Shown here: positions 1 through 8,349 of the stretch, piece by piece | How the letters are laid out: every line of letters starts with the position of its first letter | Position numbering within the stretch: the first letter of the stretch is position 1 | Origin: WTJY01 sp045105475 | GTDB lineage: Bacteria > Chloroflexota > Anaerolineae > Promineifilales > Promineifilaceae | Length of the DNA stretch: 64,000 nt | Assembly (NCBI GenBank): GCA_045105475.1 | Contig: JBGCDP010000352.1 | Location: 3,177-67,176 of the forward strand | Direction of reading: 5' to 3' | Notes under the pieces: generated by a model | Databases searched by the model: none | Told to the model about the DNA's origin: nothing | Seen by the model: the letters and a program-made list of their open reading frames with translations, nothing else | Program-made: the position numbers and the translations under genes

Positions 1-33
1 TCAATCAAATGACCCAAAAAGGAATGCTATTCA

Positions 34-1218
34 ATGACGACTACCCCAACTGATGCAAAGTCAATCGGCTATGCAAACTCACACGATACTTTGCGTATCA
101 GTGCTAAACGCTACGACCAATCACCATACCTATCAAAATACATGACCGAAAATGCGGTGTTTGGCCTGTATGCCAATCGTTTCTACCCACTTTTGCTCGA
201 TGGGGGCGATCCCGTCGCTGAATATTGGAAATTGCGCAACGAAGTGATGCTCTATGACGTGCCGGAAAAGCCACTTGAAATTCAAGGGCCAGATGCGGTT
301 GCGTTATTGGAACGGGTATTCACCCGCAAAATCGGTAGCTTGAAACTGTGGCGTGCTCGTTACGCCATCGCCTGTACACCGCAGGGTAAAATCTTGATGG
401 ATGGGGTTTTAATCCGCCTCGCTGATGACCATTTTTGGTACGTGCAGGCGAACGGAGAGTTTGAAACGTGGCTGAATGCCCACTCTGTTGGGTTGGATGT
501 GACCGTGCGTGATCCGAAATCTTGGGTGTTACAGATACAGGGGCCAAAGTCGTTAGAGGTGTTGAACGTCGCGATAGACGGTGAGTTGGCAGAGGATTTT
601 GGCTATTTTCGGGCGGGTAAATTTTGCATCGGCGGCCAAGAGTTGTTGGTCACCCGCACCGGCTGGACGGGTGAAATGGGGATCGAGGTGTATAGCAATC
701 CTTTGATTGACCATTTGGCTTTGTGGGATCACTTGGTTGCTTGTGGCGAACCGTTTGGCATGGTCAACGGCAGTCTTGAATCGATGGGGATTCGCCGGAT
801 CGAGGCGGGTATTCTCGACAATGGGACTGACATTGACACAACAATGACGCCGTTTGAAGCGGGCTTGGGAATGTTTGTCAATTTTAAAAAGGGCGATTTT
901 GTCGGCCGGGCTGAGCTTGAAAAAGCGGATAAAACTTGTTTGTTGTTTGGCCTGATCTCTGAGACAGGGACACCGATGGCAGCATGTGAAGTGCTTGATG
1001 GAGAGACGGTTATTGGCTCGATCACGGCCGGTGGTTGGTCCCCAACCCTCGATAAAGGGATCGGCTATGTACGCTTTCAGGCCCCATCTAACAATAAGAA
1101 TGGCTGGCTGGGACAGACGCTCACCCTGCGTGATCGTGATGGGAGAGAGCATGTTTGCAACGTTGTTAGCCTGCCGTTTTATGATGCGGAGAAGAAGATT
1201 CCGCGTGGAGAAGCATAA
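34..1218 (+). CDS. GcvT-family (aminomethyltransferase / DmdA-like) protein
   Basis: 394 residues with the fold of the folate-binding aminomethyltransferase family: an N-terminal GcvT domain (about residues 45-290, including EIQGPDAVALLERV and TRTGWTGEMGIEVY) and a C-terminal GcvT_C barrel (about 300-385, with ITAGGWSPTLDKGIGYVRF). Relatives move one-carbon units to tetrahydrofolate from glycine-type or methylated substrates; DmdA demethylates DMSP. The N-terminal layout looks closer to stand-alone demethylase-like members than to glycine-cleavage T protein, and no gcvH or gcvP is nearby. AGGA lies 10 nt before the ATG. It overlaps the downstream oxygenase by one base (TAATG), so the two are probably translated together. 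The exact substrate is unknown. Confidence 0.85.
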   Translation: MTTTPTDAKSIGYANSHDTLRISAKRYDQSPYLSKYMTENAVFGLYANRFYPLLLDGGDPVAEYWKLRNEVMLYDVPEKPLEIQGPDAVALLERVFTRKIGSLKLWRARYAIACTPQGKILMDGVLIRLADDHFWYVQANGEFETWLNAHSVGLDVTVRDPKSWVLQIQGPKSLEVLNVAIDGELAEDFGYFRAGKFCIGGQELLVTRTGWTGEMGIEVYSNPLIDHLALWDHLVACGEPFGMVNGSLESMGIRRIEAGILDNGTDIDTTMTPFEAGLGMFVNFKKGDFVGRAELEKADKTCLLFGLISETGTPMAACEVLDGETVIGSITAGGWSPTLDKGIGYVRFQAPSNNKNGWLGQTLTLRDRDGREHVCNVVSLPFYDAEKKIPRGEA

Positions 1219-2093
1219 TGTCTAATTATCGAATTTTGAATACTGAGCAAATTGAGAGCTTTATGCAGAAGGGATATCTCATTGTGCGAGATTGCATCGA
1301 TTTGGATGTTGCGAACAAATGGATCGATGATGCGTTTGAGCGATTGGGTTATGACAAAAATGACCAGGCGACTTGGACCGAATCACCCGTTTGGTTGAAC
1401 CATCAGAGCCAAATGCCGGTTCGTGAGTTGGCCCCCAAAGCTTGGGACGCGATCCTTGATGTGATTGGAGGTGAAGATCGGATCGATACCCAGATTTACG
1501 GAATAGAGTCCAAGCATTTCACGACGATTAATTCGTTTGTTTGGTCAGATGCGTTTGTGGCGAATTTTAACTATGGGGCTGGTGAAACATGGCGGCCGCC
1601 GTCGGCCGAAGCGCCTGGGTGGCACAAAGATGGGAGTTTCTTCCGTCATTTTCTCGATAGCCGTGAACAGGCTTTGCTGACCGTTGTGATGTGGTCAGAT
1701 ATGAAACATCAGGGGGGCGGAACATTTGTGGCTCCTGATTCTGTGCGTGTGGTCGCGCGCTATTTGGCCGATCATCCTGAAGGGGTTCACCCAAATGATT
1801 TTGACTTTAAAAGCTTAATTCAGCAGTGTGGTGAGTTTGAAGAGCTGAACGGGAAAGCAGGTGATTTTGTGATTATCCATCCGTTCATGTTGCATGCATC
1901 TTCGCAGAATTTGATCCAGCAGCCTCGCTTTATGAGCAATCCACCAGTTGTGCTAAAAGATCCGATGGATTTTAACCGAGACGATCCGGCCGAGTTTTCG
2001 TTATTAGAAAAAGCGACGCTCAACTATCTTGGCAAAGATCGGTATGATTTCCAGCCGACGGCCGAGCGTGAATCGTTTTGGTGGCCGGTTTAG
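1218..2093 (+). CDS. Phytanoyl-CoA dioxygenase (PhyH) family oxygenase
   Basis: 291 residues of the PhyH branch of Fe(II)/2-oxoglutarate oxygenases. The facial triad is visible: His136 and Asp138 in WHKDGSFF, and the distal His in IIHPFMLHASS, followed by an Arg (QQPRFMSNPP) suited to binding 2-oxoglutarate. Such enzymes hydroxylate small molecules, or demethylate and dehalogenate them through hydroxylation. The start codon overlaps the stop of the GcvT-like gene, so the pair forms an operon. Inference: hydroxylation by this protein and one-carbon transfer by its partner may act on the same methylated compound. Confidence 0.85.
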   Translation: MSNYRILNTEQIESFMQKGYLIVRDCIDLDVANKWIDDAFERLGYDKNDQATWTESPVWLNHQSQMPVRELAPKAWDAILDVIGGEDRIDTQIYGIESKHFTTINSFVWSDAFVANFNYGAGETWRPPSAEAPGWHKDGSFFRHFLDSREQALLTVVMWSDMKHQGGGTFVAPDSVRVVARYLADHPEGVHPNDFDFKSLIQQCGEFEELNGKAGDFVIIHPFMLHASSQNLIQQPRFMSNPPVVLKDPMDFNRDDPAEFSLLEKATLNYLGKDRYDFQPTAERESFWWPV

Positions 2094-2253
2094 TTGGATG
2101 CGCCGGTAGTGCGAGACCCACATGGTCTTTGGCAAAAGGCTCTTCTTGACGTACCTAACCTACGAATAGTTGATTCAATCTCCTACAACCCCAAGTAAGT
2201 TTGTTATTGGGAAACGAAAAACGACCCCGGCCGATAATTTAGTTGGGCTGGGA

Positions 2254-3423
2254 TCAGCCATTCAACTCATAGGCACTATTTACCTGTTTGTAATTTGCTG
2301 GGTCCAGCTCTTTCTCAATAAATGCTGGATGGTCTATTGGAAAGCGATAGGCTCGATAGAGCCACTGGTACAGTCGCCCACTGGGTGGTCCACCGACAAA
2401 CGGACTCATCCATTCCCACACAATTTCCCCTGTTCGTGTCACTTCAAACAGTCGGCCGGTCGCCCCTTCGCAGATCAGTACATTGCCGCCAGACAGCCGC
2501 TGCGCACTTGAAATATGGGCGGAGTAGAACTGCTCTGGAACCCCTGGCTTGTACCGCCAGACGATCTCGCTTGTTTTCGGATCAACCTCAATAATTTGTG
2601 AATAAGGGAGCGCTAGCGGCCGATTACGCCCATTGTCGAAAATTTGGATGTTGCCACCTGGCACAGGGGTTGCATCATGCTGCATGCTGATCGTGGGGTC
2701 GCCTAATTTCCACGTGATTTTCCGTTCTTCTGGATCGATTAGAATGACTCGTGAGTTCTCGCACAATGAGCAGACAAACTGCCCATCTGGCATAACGTCA
2801 ACGCTATTCATGTGGCTCCACTCTACGCCGCTTTGTAATGGACCAATTGGGTCATCAACCGGGTCAAGCATTTCCCAAGTATGCCAGCGGTCTACCTCTT
2901 CCCCTTTCCGATTAATGCGCACAAGGTCGTCTCCAAACATGATCTGAGGTCGTTCTGCATTCCGGTACCCACCTTGAACCGTGGCGGCGATATCTTCTGG
3001 AATCACGACCCACTGTGGAAACAGAATGTCGCCATTGTTAAAGATATGAAAATCGTGGTGCATGCGGGGCTGGTCATAGTGCCAAATCAAATTTCCGTCC
3101 CAATCATATTCGCGCAAGCTGGTGTATATCCCGCCGAGCTGATAAACGGCCATGTCAGGGTCTGAATAGTCGTTTTCGGCTACAGCATTGGCACGATTTA
3201 GGTCTGCCACAATCATCGCGCTAATGAATAAATTCCCATTGGGGAGGAACTTTGCCATGTTGGGGGAAATACCGTCAAACTGCCAGCTCTTGACGACACG
3301 GCCGTGCATATCGATTAAGTGTATGTCTGGAAAACTAACTGGCGTAAACAAGGTGTATCCCTTGACGCTTAAATTTTGGTTGTGGTGTGTAAGCCCATTT
3401 TTGCGGAACGCTGACCAGCCCAT
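2254..3423 (-). CDS. Arylsulfotransferase (ASST) family beta-propeller protein
   Basis: 389 residues with repeated propeller blades typical of the ASST / Arylsulfotran_2 family: paired D-x-x-G-x-x-x-W/R elements (DMHGRVVKSWQF, DWDGNLIWHYD, NRKGEEVDRWHTW, TRTGEIVWEW) and conserved His-rich loops (MHHDFHIFNNGDIL, EWSHMNSVDVMPDG, SMQHDATPVPGG). Classical ASSTs transfer sulfate between phenols in the periplasm using a catalytic His. This protein has no signal peptide, so it is probably cytoplasmic and its reaction is uncertain. It is convergent with the oxygenase gene and divergent from the Lrp regulator, which may control it. Confidence 0.8.
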   Translation of the reverse strand: MGWSAFRKNGLTHHNQNLSVKGYTLFTPVSFPDIHLIDMHGRVVKSWQFDGISPNMAKFLPNGNLFISAMIVADLNRANAVAENDYSDPDMAVYQLGGIYTSLREYDWDGNLIWHYDQPRMHHDFHIFNNGDILFPQWVVIPEDIAATVQGGYRNAERPQIMFGDDLVRINRKGEEVDRWHTWEMLDPVDDPIGPLQSGVEWSHMNSVDVMPDGQFVCSLCENSRVILIDPEERKITWKLGDPTISMQHDATPVPGGNIQIFDNGRNRPLALPYSQIIEVDPKTSEIVWRYKPGVPEQFYSAHISSAQRLSGGNVLICEGATGRLFEVTRTGEIVWEWMSPFVGGPPSGRLYQWLYRAYRFPIDHPAFIEKELDPANYKQVNSAYELNG

Positions 3424-3553
3424 AACTTTCTCCTTTTTTCATATAAATCAACCGATAAAAGCATATCCCCCTAATTGCTAACTTGCCACGCTTAAGTAAC
3501 TGATAGAGAAATGTAAGCAATTAGGATTTTTGGGGGAATCTTAGCGGCTTACG

Positions 3554-3581
3554 TTGTGGCATAGTATCAAATTGATATAAT
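3554..3581 (+). promoter_or_regulatory. Promoter of the Lrp-MFS operon
   Basis: TTGTGG, 16 bp, then TATAAT at 3576-3581 preceded by TGA, giving an extended -10. It lies about 70 bp before the Lrp-type gene in an A+T-rich divergent region that could also hold autoregulatory Lrp sites. Confidence 0.6.
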
Positions 3582-3650
3582 TTTTGAATATTATTTGATA
3601 AATTGGCAAAAATAAGACGAAAAAATAGCAAAAACGGTAAATAACAACTT

Positions 3651-4136
3651 ATGGAACTAGACGACCTTGATATCGCAATTATGCGAGAGCTGCAGCAGGA
3701 CGGCCGAGCATCGTTTACTGAATTAGCGACAAAGCTGAACGTATCACACGGCACAATTCGTAATCGGGTGACTCGGTTGCAAGATGGGCAAATGCTCAAA
3801 ATTATCGGCTGGGTAAACCCGCAAGCGGTTGGGTATACATTGCCCGCCAACATTCAAATTGCCGTTGAGCCACCCAATCGAATTCGAGAGGTTGCTACCC
3901 AGCTGGTCGACCTGCCAGAAGCCCGTTTTGTGGCGATGATGAGTGGAGAATATGACCTGTTTGTCGATGTGAATACCCGTAGCTTGCAGCATTTAACCGA
4001 GCTTATGTCAGAACACATCTATCCGATTGCGGGCGTCACCCGCACACGCACCAATATCTATTTAGAAGTCTTTAAAATCGGCCCGTCTAAAGTGAATCTA
4101 CGGCCGCAATCAAAGCAAACATCTAACGGAGCTTAA
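3651..4136 (+). CDS. Lrp/AsnC family transcriptional regulator
   Basis: 161 residues. An AsnC-type winged helix-turn-helix occupies residues 1-60 (LDDLDIAIMRELQQDGRASF, then TELATKLNVSHGTIRNRVTRL), followed by a RAM ligand-binding domain (about 65-145, with MSGEYDLFVDV and VTRTRTNIYLEVFK). Family members form octamers and sense amino acids or related small molecules. It is the first gene of a run with an MFS transporter 3 bp downstream and is divergent from the arylsulfotransferase-like gene, so it is a plausible local regulator of both directions. Confidence 0.9.
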   Translation: MELDDLDIAIMRELQQDGRASFTELATKLNVSHGTIRNRVTRLQDGQMLKIIGWVNPQAVGYTLPANIQIAVEPPNRIREVATQLVDLPEARFVAMMSGEYDLFVDVNTRSLQHLTELMSEHIYPIAGVTRTRTNIYLEVFKIGPSKVNLRPQSKQTSNGA

Positions 4137-4139
4137 CGA

Positions 4140-5474
4140 ATGTCTAGTTTAATCGACCGCATGAAAGCCTTGCCTGCCAGGGCTGTGGCAATGCCGAAAA
4201 ACATTAAGCTGTTTTTATTTTCAGTCCTGGTTTATGGGATGGCGGTTGAAGGAATCAGCGCCGTCCTGCTTAATCTATATCTCTTACGTTTGGGATATGG
4301 GACTGAATTTATTGGCACGCTAAATTCGGCTGGGCTGTTTGTTTTCGCCTTGGTCAGTCTGCCAATTGGAGCCGTACAAAACATTTCAAGCCGTAAAATG
4401 CTCATGATTGGGCTTGTGTTTTCAATGGTTGGTTTGATTGGTTTGCCCTTGGCGCAATATGCTGATTCGTGGCAGGCGGCTCTGCTGATCGGCTTTCGAA
4501 TCATGTCGATGATCGGCCTGTCTTGCTATTTTGTGCATCAGGTTCCATTTGCAATGGAGATCACCAAACCGGTATGGCATAGTCGTATTTTGTCTTTAAC
4601 GATGGCCACTTTTTCATTGGCTGCTTTTTTCGGCAGCTGGGTGGGTGGCTTATTGCCTGAATGGTTTAGCGTTTGGCTCGCACTGCCTCTGACTGATCCA
4701 CGCCCGTTCCAACTTCCGATGTTTGTTGCAACCGCTGTTGTTGTGCCCGGCCTGATTTCGGTGTGGATGATCAGTGAAGCGGCCGCGGATGATTCGTCAG
4801 AGGCTGAGAAAGCCGAAGCGAATAGTGCCGTATTAAAAAGTGCTGAATCTAGGTCATCAAGCCATAGCCGATTTGGCAACTGGCGGGCGATTATCGGATT
4901 GGTTACTCTCATCATTGTGATTCGTGCATTGCAAACCAGCAGCGTGGGGATTGTAAACACCTTTTCAAACGTCTATTTTGATGACTTCCTGAATGTCCCT
5001 ACCAACCGGATTGGCTTGATAAGCGGTATCGGCCGTCTGTTGGGTGTGCCTCTTTCGCTGACGATTCCATGGTTGGTCGGCCGGTATGGCAACTTTAGGC
5101 TCGTTTTGATCTCGCTAGGCCTAATCGCAGTCTTATTGATCCCCATGGCGTTCATTCCATCTTGGCAAATTGCGGCCGTGGCACTGATCGCCATCAACAG
5201 TATGGGCTCACTCCGTTACCTCTCGTTTATCTCATTTACGATGTCGCTGGTGACCGAAAAGCAGCGCAGCCTCATTTCTGGTGCAGGTGAAATGGCGATT
5301 GGAGTCGGGTTTGCCGCATCGTCTTTTGTCGGCGGTTATCTCATCTCATGGTACGGCTATCGGGAGCTTTTCTTGTTTGGGGCTGCTGTTACAACGATTG
5401 GCACACTTGCATTTTGGCTCATTTTTCGTAACCGAGCCGCTACTATTCCAACCGATCCTGTCCCTGCCGGATAG
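4140..5474 (+). CDS. MFS transporter
   Basis: 444 residues with about 12 hydrophobic helices split into two halves by a polar linker near residues 214-245, rich in Ser, Ala and Glu. Major facilitator proteins move small solutes by proton coupling. The substrate cannot be told from sequence. The gene starts 3 bp after the Lrp regulator, so they share a transcript. Lacking any antibiotic-type signature, it may take up or export the compound handled by the surrounding GcvT/PhyH/ASST/SDR genes; that is inference. Confidence 0.85.
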   Translation: MSSLIDRMKALPARAVAMPKNIKLFLFSVLVYGMAVEGISAVLLNLYLLRLGYGTEFIGTLNSAGLFVFALVSLPIGAVQNISSRKMLMIGLVFSMVGLIGLPLAQYADSWQAALLIGFRIMSMIGLSCYFVHQVPFAMEITKPVWHSRILSLTMATFSLAAFFGSWVGGLLPEWFSVWLALPLTDPRPFQLPMFVATAVVVPGLISVWMISEAAADDSSEAEKAEANSAVLKSAESRSSSHSRFGNWRAIIGLVTLIIVIRALQTSSVGIVNTFSNVYFDDFLNVPTNRIGLISGIGRLLGVPLSLTIPWLVGRYGNFRLVLISLGLIAVLLIPMAFIPSWQIAAVALIAINSMGSLRYLSFISFTMSLVTEKQRSLISGAGEMAIGVGFAASSFVGGYLISWYGYRELFLFGAAVTTIGTLAFWLIFRNRAATIPTDPVPAG

Positions 5475-5546
5475 GCAATATGTTTTGTATGAACATTCTG
5501 GAATTAACTGTCTAATCGTTCATCCATTCACAACTTAAAAATTATC

Positions 5547-6740
5547 ATGGTCCTTGATCGTCTCAAAACCCAACTGCCGGTTCTACCACTCACTGTTGCT
5601 GGCTCTCATTTCTCGCTAGAAGTCTTAAGTAACACACTGCCACTTATCTATACCTTACTTATTGCTCAACGCGGTTTTACCTATTCGCAAATCGGAACGA
5701 TCGCTTTGATCGGCGGTTTGTGTGGTTCTGTCACCCAACTTCTGTTTGGCATGTTGGTTGACCGTTGGGACGCACGTAAGCAGGTGATTCTCAGTATTGT
5801 TTGGATGGGGTTAGGCATGGGGACCGTCGGCTTTGTCGGTGATTTTGGGTGGCTGATTGTCGTCGTTGGTTTTGCTAAGCTAGCATCGGCCGCCTATCAC
5901 CCGGCCGGGGCGGCTCTGGCTAATTTTGCTAGCAATAAAAAGAAAGGGACCTCTGTCTCTTACTTTTCGGTTGGTGGTAGTTTAGGCTCTGCAATGAGCC
6001 CTTTAATTTTCGGTTTGGCTTTAGGTGCATGGGGGCTGAGAGGGACCTTGTTGCTCATCCCGGCCGGACTGTTCCTTGCCTTTTTGCTGTGGTCACCGCT
6101 GGGTCGAATTCCAATCATCTCAAATAAGAACGAGGGGAAAGCCAAAGCGAATAAGGCCGGATCGATCTGGGCTTTACTTCCGATAGTCATCTTGGTTGGC
6201 ACTCGCTCATGGACGTCAGGTACCCTATCAACCTATTTACCAGAATGGTATTCAAGCCAAGGGGTCTCGCTGGCTTGGGCCGGTAGTGCATTCTCGCTTG
6301 TGTTAATCATGACCGGCGCCGGCAACCTGCTGGGCGGGCGGGTGGCTGACCGTATCGGCCATGAGCGGGTTGTGCTGGGGGGTATGGTATTGTTAAGCGT
6401 CGGATTTTGGGGATTTATGAATCTAAGCGGCCCACTTCAGATTGTTTCTCTCTCACTGGTCGGAATCGCAACGGGGATGACGACCCCATCTTCTTTGGTT
6501 ATGGCCCAAGGAGCTTGGCCGCAAGCGATTGGGCTGGCCTCTTCTCTTGTCATGGGGGTAGCTTGGATGCCATCTAGCCTTGGATCATGGACAATTGGCC
6601 TGATTGCGGATCGTACTTCGCTAACTTTTGCTTTGTCAACCCTCACATATGTTCCGTTGCTAGGCGTGGCTGTTTTGTCGGCCGCTTTGATTTACAACCG
6701 AATGACACAGGATTCAAACGATGACTTTTCAACAGCATAA
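5547..6740 (+). CDS. MFS transporter, fosmidomycin-resistance-like
   Basis: 397 residues and about 12 transmembrane helices. The N-terminal pattern (SHFSLEVLSNTLPLIYTLL) resembles the Fsr-like branch of MFS, and the loop-2 motif recurs as LLFGMLVDRWDARKQ and GGRVADRIGHERVV. It follows the first MFS gene by 72 bp and overlaps the SDR gene by 20 bp, so all three are likely co-transcribed. Export of a small acidic compound is typical of relatives; the real substrate is unknown. Confidence 0.82.
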   Translation: MVLDRLKTQLPVLPLTVAGSHFSLEVLSNTLPLIYTLLIAQRGFTYSQIGTIALIGGLCGSVTQLLFGMLVDRWDARKQVILSIVWMGLGMGTVGFVGDFGWLIVVVGFAKLASAAYHPAGAALANFASNKKKGTSVSYFSVGGSLGSAMSPLIFGLALGAWGLRGTLLLIPAGLFLAFLLWSPLGRIPIISNKNEGKAKANKAGSIWALLPIVILVGTRSWTSGTLSTYLPEWYSSQGVSLAWAGSAFSLVLIMTGAGNLLGGRVADRIGHERVVLGGMVLLSVGFWGFMNLSGPLQIVSLSLVGIATGMTTPSSLVMAQGAWPQAIGLASSLVMGVAWMPSSLGSWTIGLIADRTSLTFALSTLTYVPLLGVAVLSAALIYNRMTQDSNDDFSTA

Positions 6741-7566
6741 TATTTTAGATTGTCGGCCGAGTATCGAAGGCAAGGTCGCCTTTATAACAGGTGGCTTTGG
6801 TGGTATCGGCTGGGAGTGCGTAAAGGCTTTATTAGCCCATGGTGCGAAAGTTGCTTTTACTTATGTAGACGGAGCAGAGGCAGCTGAACAGGCTGAAAAA
6901 GCGGTGGCTGAATATCCTGACAATTTGTCAGCGCATGTTCTTGATCTCCGCTATATCGATTCGATTAAAAGCTGTATGGGGGAAGTGATGGAACGCTGGG
7001 AGAAGATCGACATTGTTATTAACAATGCGGCCGTCGGTTCAGCGACTGTCTCTGCTTTTGCTGATAACACAGCGGATCAAGATTCAGCGATGCTAACGAT
7101 TAATGCGGATGGAACTTTAAAAGTGTGCCAAATGTTTTTGGAGCTGATGGGGCCTAAACTGAAAACCTCTCCCATGAAAATGATCAACTTTAGTTCAGTA
7201 GGGGGCGGTATTGGTGCATTTCCTGGCTTTCGTTTGTCAGATGGGATGAGCAAGGCGGCCGTAGCTGCCTTAACCCGCCAACTGGCGGCCGAGCTAACAG
7301 ATAGCCTCGTCGATGTCTTTGCCATTTGCCCTGGTGCAACCAATACGAAAATGTTTCAGTCGAGCACGCTCAATCATTTAACGCAGCAAGAGCAGGATCG
7401 ATTTACCAGCTCATTGCCAAAACAGCGATTGATTGCGCCGGAAGAGATTGCCAATATAGTTCTGTTTTTGTGTTCAGGATATTCAACACCGATGCATGGA
7501 GCGGTGATTGATGCATCGATGGGGTTGGGTGTGCGGCCGGGGTTGCAGACTGAATACAAGAGCTAA
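6721..7566 (+). CDS. Short-chain dehydrogenase/reductase lacking the usual catalytic Tyr
   Basis: 281 residues with the SDR Rossmann fold: cofactor loop TGGFGGIG near residue 22, NNAAVGS near 100, and a serine stretch (NFSSVGGGIG). In the usual Y-x-x-x-K position it reads D-G-M-S-K, so the lysine is present but the catalytic tyrosine is replaced by Asp. I checked this at DNA level (TCA GAT GGG ATG AGC AAG). Either another residue serves as acid/base or the protein is not a classical oxidoreductase. It is the last gene of the Lrp-MFS-MFS run, overlapping the preceding gene by 20 bp, and is followed by a strong terminator. Confidence 0.85.
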   Translation: MTFQQHNILDCRPSIEGKVAFITGGFGGIGWECVKALLAHGAKVAFTYVDGAEAAEQAEKAVAEYPDNLSAHVLDLRYIDSIKSCMGEVMERWEKIDIVINNAAVGSATVSAFADNTADQDSAMLTINADGTLKVCQMFLELMGPKLKTSPMKMINFSSVGGGIGAFPGFRLSDGMSKAAVAALTRQLAAELTDSLVDVFAICPGATNTKMFQSSTLNHLTQQEQDRFTSSLPKQRLIAPEEIANIVLFLCSGYSTPMHGAVIDASMGLGVRPGLQTEYKS

Positions 7567-7617
7567 ATGACTTTCTAGCTCTAGCTTATCTCTTTTTCCG
7601 ATTTATAGGATTTAAAA

Positions 7618-7651
7618 ATGCCGACCTTGATTAGCCAAGGTCGGCATTTTT
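7618..7651 (+). terminator. Rho-independent terminator after the SDR gene
   Basis: Perfect 12-bp stem ATGCCGACCTTG / CAAGGTCGGCAT with loop ATTAGC, then TTTT. An A run before the stem means it could also work on the minus strand. Confidence 0.92.
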
Positions 7652-7846
7652 CGTCTAAAAAATACAGGCAGCTTACGTATTGTGATTGATTCTATAAAAT
7701 CATTTAAAACTACGGTGGATATAAGAGATAGAGGATATAAATAGAGCCTAGAAATTTTTACTAAGTGACCGAGACAGCTATCGCCTAAAGCTGATTTCAA
7801 CAAATGATATTTAAGCAAGACTGTTCTTATTCCCTAAATATAAAAA

Positions 7847-8248
7847 ATGACAAAGCATAATTCACGAATCGTAACCTTTATTGTTGCGGGTGTTTTAATA
7901 ATCGGGTTGGTCCAATTTTGGCAGGCTTGGGTAATTTATGCTCGTTCGCCAATTGCGGCCAGCTATGGTGTAAGTTCAATCCAATTGCAGGTAAGAATCG
8001 TCTTGACCTTTATGTGGGGCTGTATTTGGATCTGGCAAGCTTTCCAACTTTATCGGCATCAACAATCAAATCGTGCGCTGCTACCATTGGGCAGCATTGT
8101 TATTCTATATACACTGTATCGATTGGTTTTGGCTGTGATATCACCTTCTGTCATTGATCAACAACGTTGGGTTCTTTTGTTGGTCTTGGCCATCATAGCT
8201 TTAGGTATCGTAATAAGTTGGGGAAGAAGACACACCCGTCTCAGTTAA
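7847..8248 (+). CDS. Small membrane protein of unknown function
   Basis: 133 residues, not recognised. Four hydrophobic helices are visible (about 8-30, 46-66, 78-96 and 104-122), joined by short loops, with a basic C-terminus (SWGRRHTRLS). There is no signal peptidase site. It sits between the terminator of the SDR gene and the acyl-CoA carboxylase genes with about 100 bp to the latter, so it may be an independent unit. The initiation region has no clear Shine-Dalgarno sequence. Confidence 0.6.
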   Translation: MTKHNSRIVTFIVAGVLIIGLVQFWQAWVIYARSPIAASYGVSSIQLQVRIVLTFMWGCIWIWQAFQLYRHQQSNRALLPLGSIVILYTLYRLVLAVISPSVIDQQRWVLLLVLAIIALGIVISWGRRHTRLS

Positions 8249-8349
8249 AAACGACCGCTAAATACACTTTTAACCTTTTGGCAAAGAGCCGTATTTAACG
8301 CGGGCAAACAAAAATATCAGACCACAAATTAAAAGAGGTATGACTAAAA

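Noticed and set aside
34..1218. Glycine cleavage T protein (gcvT) assignment
   Set aside because: No gcvH or gcvP is adjacent and the N-terminal layout fits stand-alone GcvT/DmdA-like proteins better.
2254..2594. Plus-strand ORFs opposite the ASST-like gene
   Set aside because: Shadow frames without SD or domain similarity; the minus-strand protein has clear propeller motifs.
7612..7818. 68-codon minus-strand ORF after the SDR gene
   Set aside because: It ends in the terminator hairpin, has no recognisable product and no SD.
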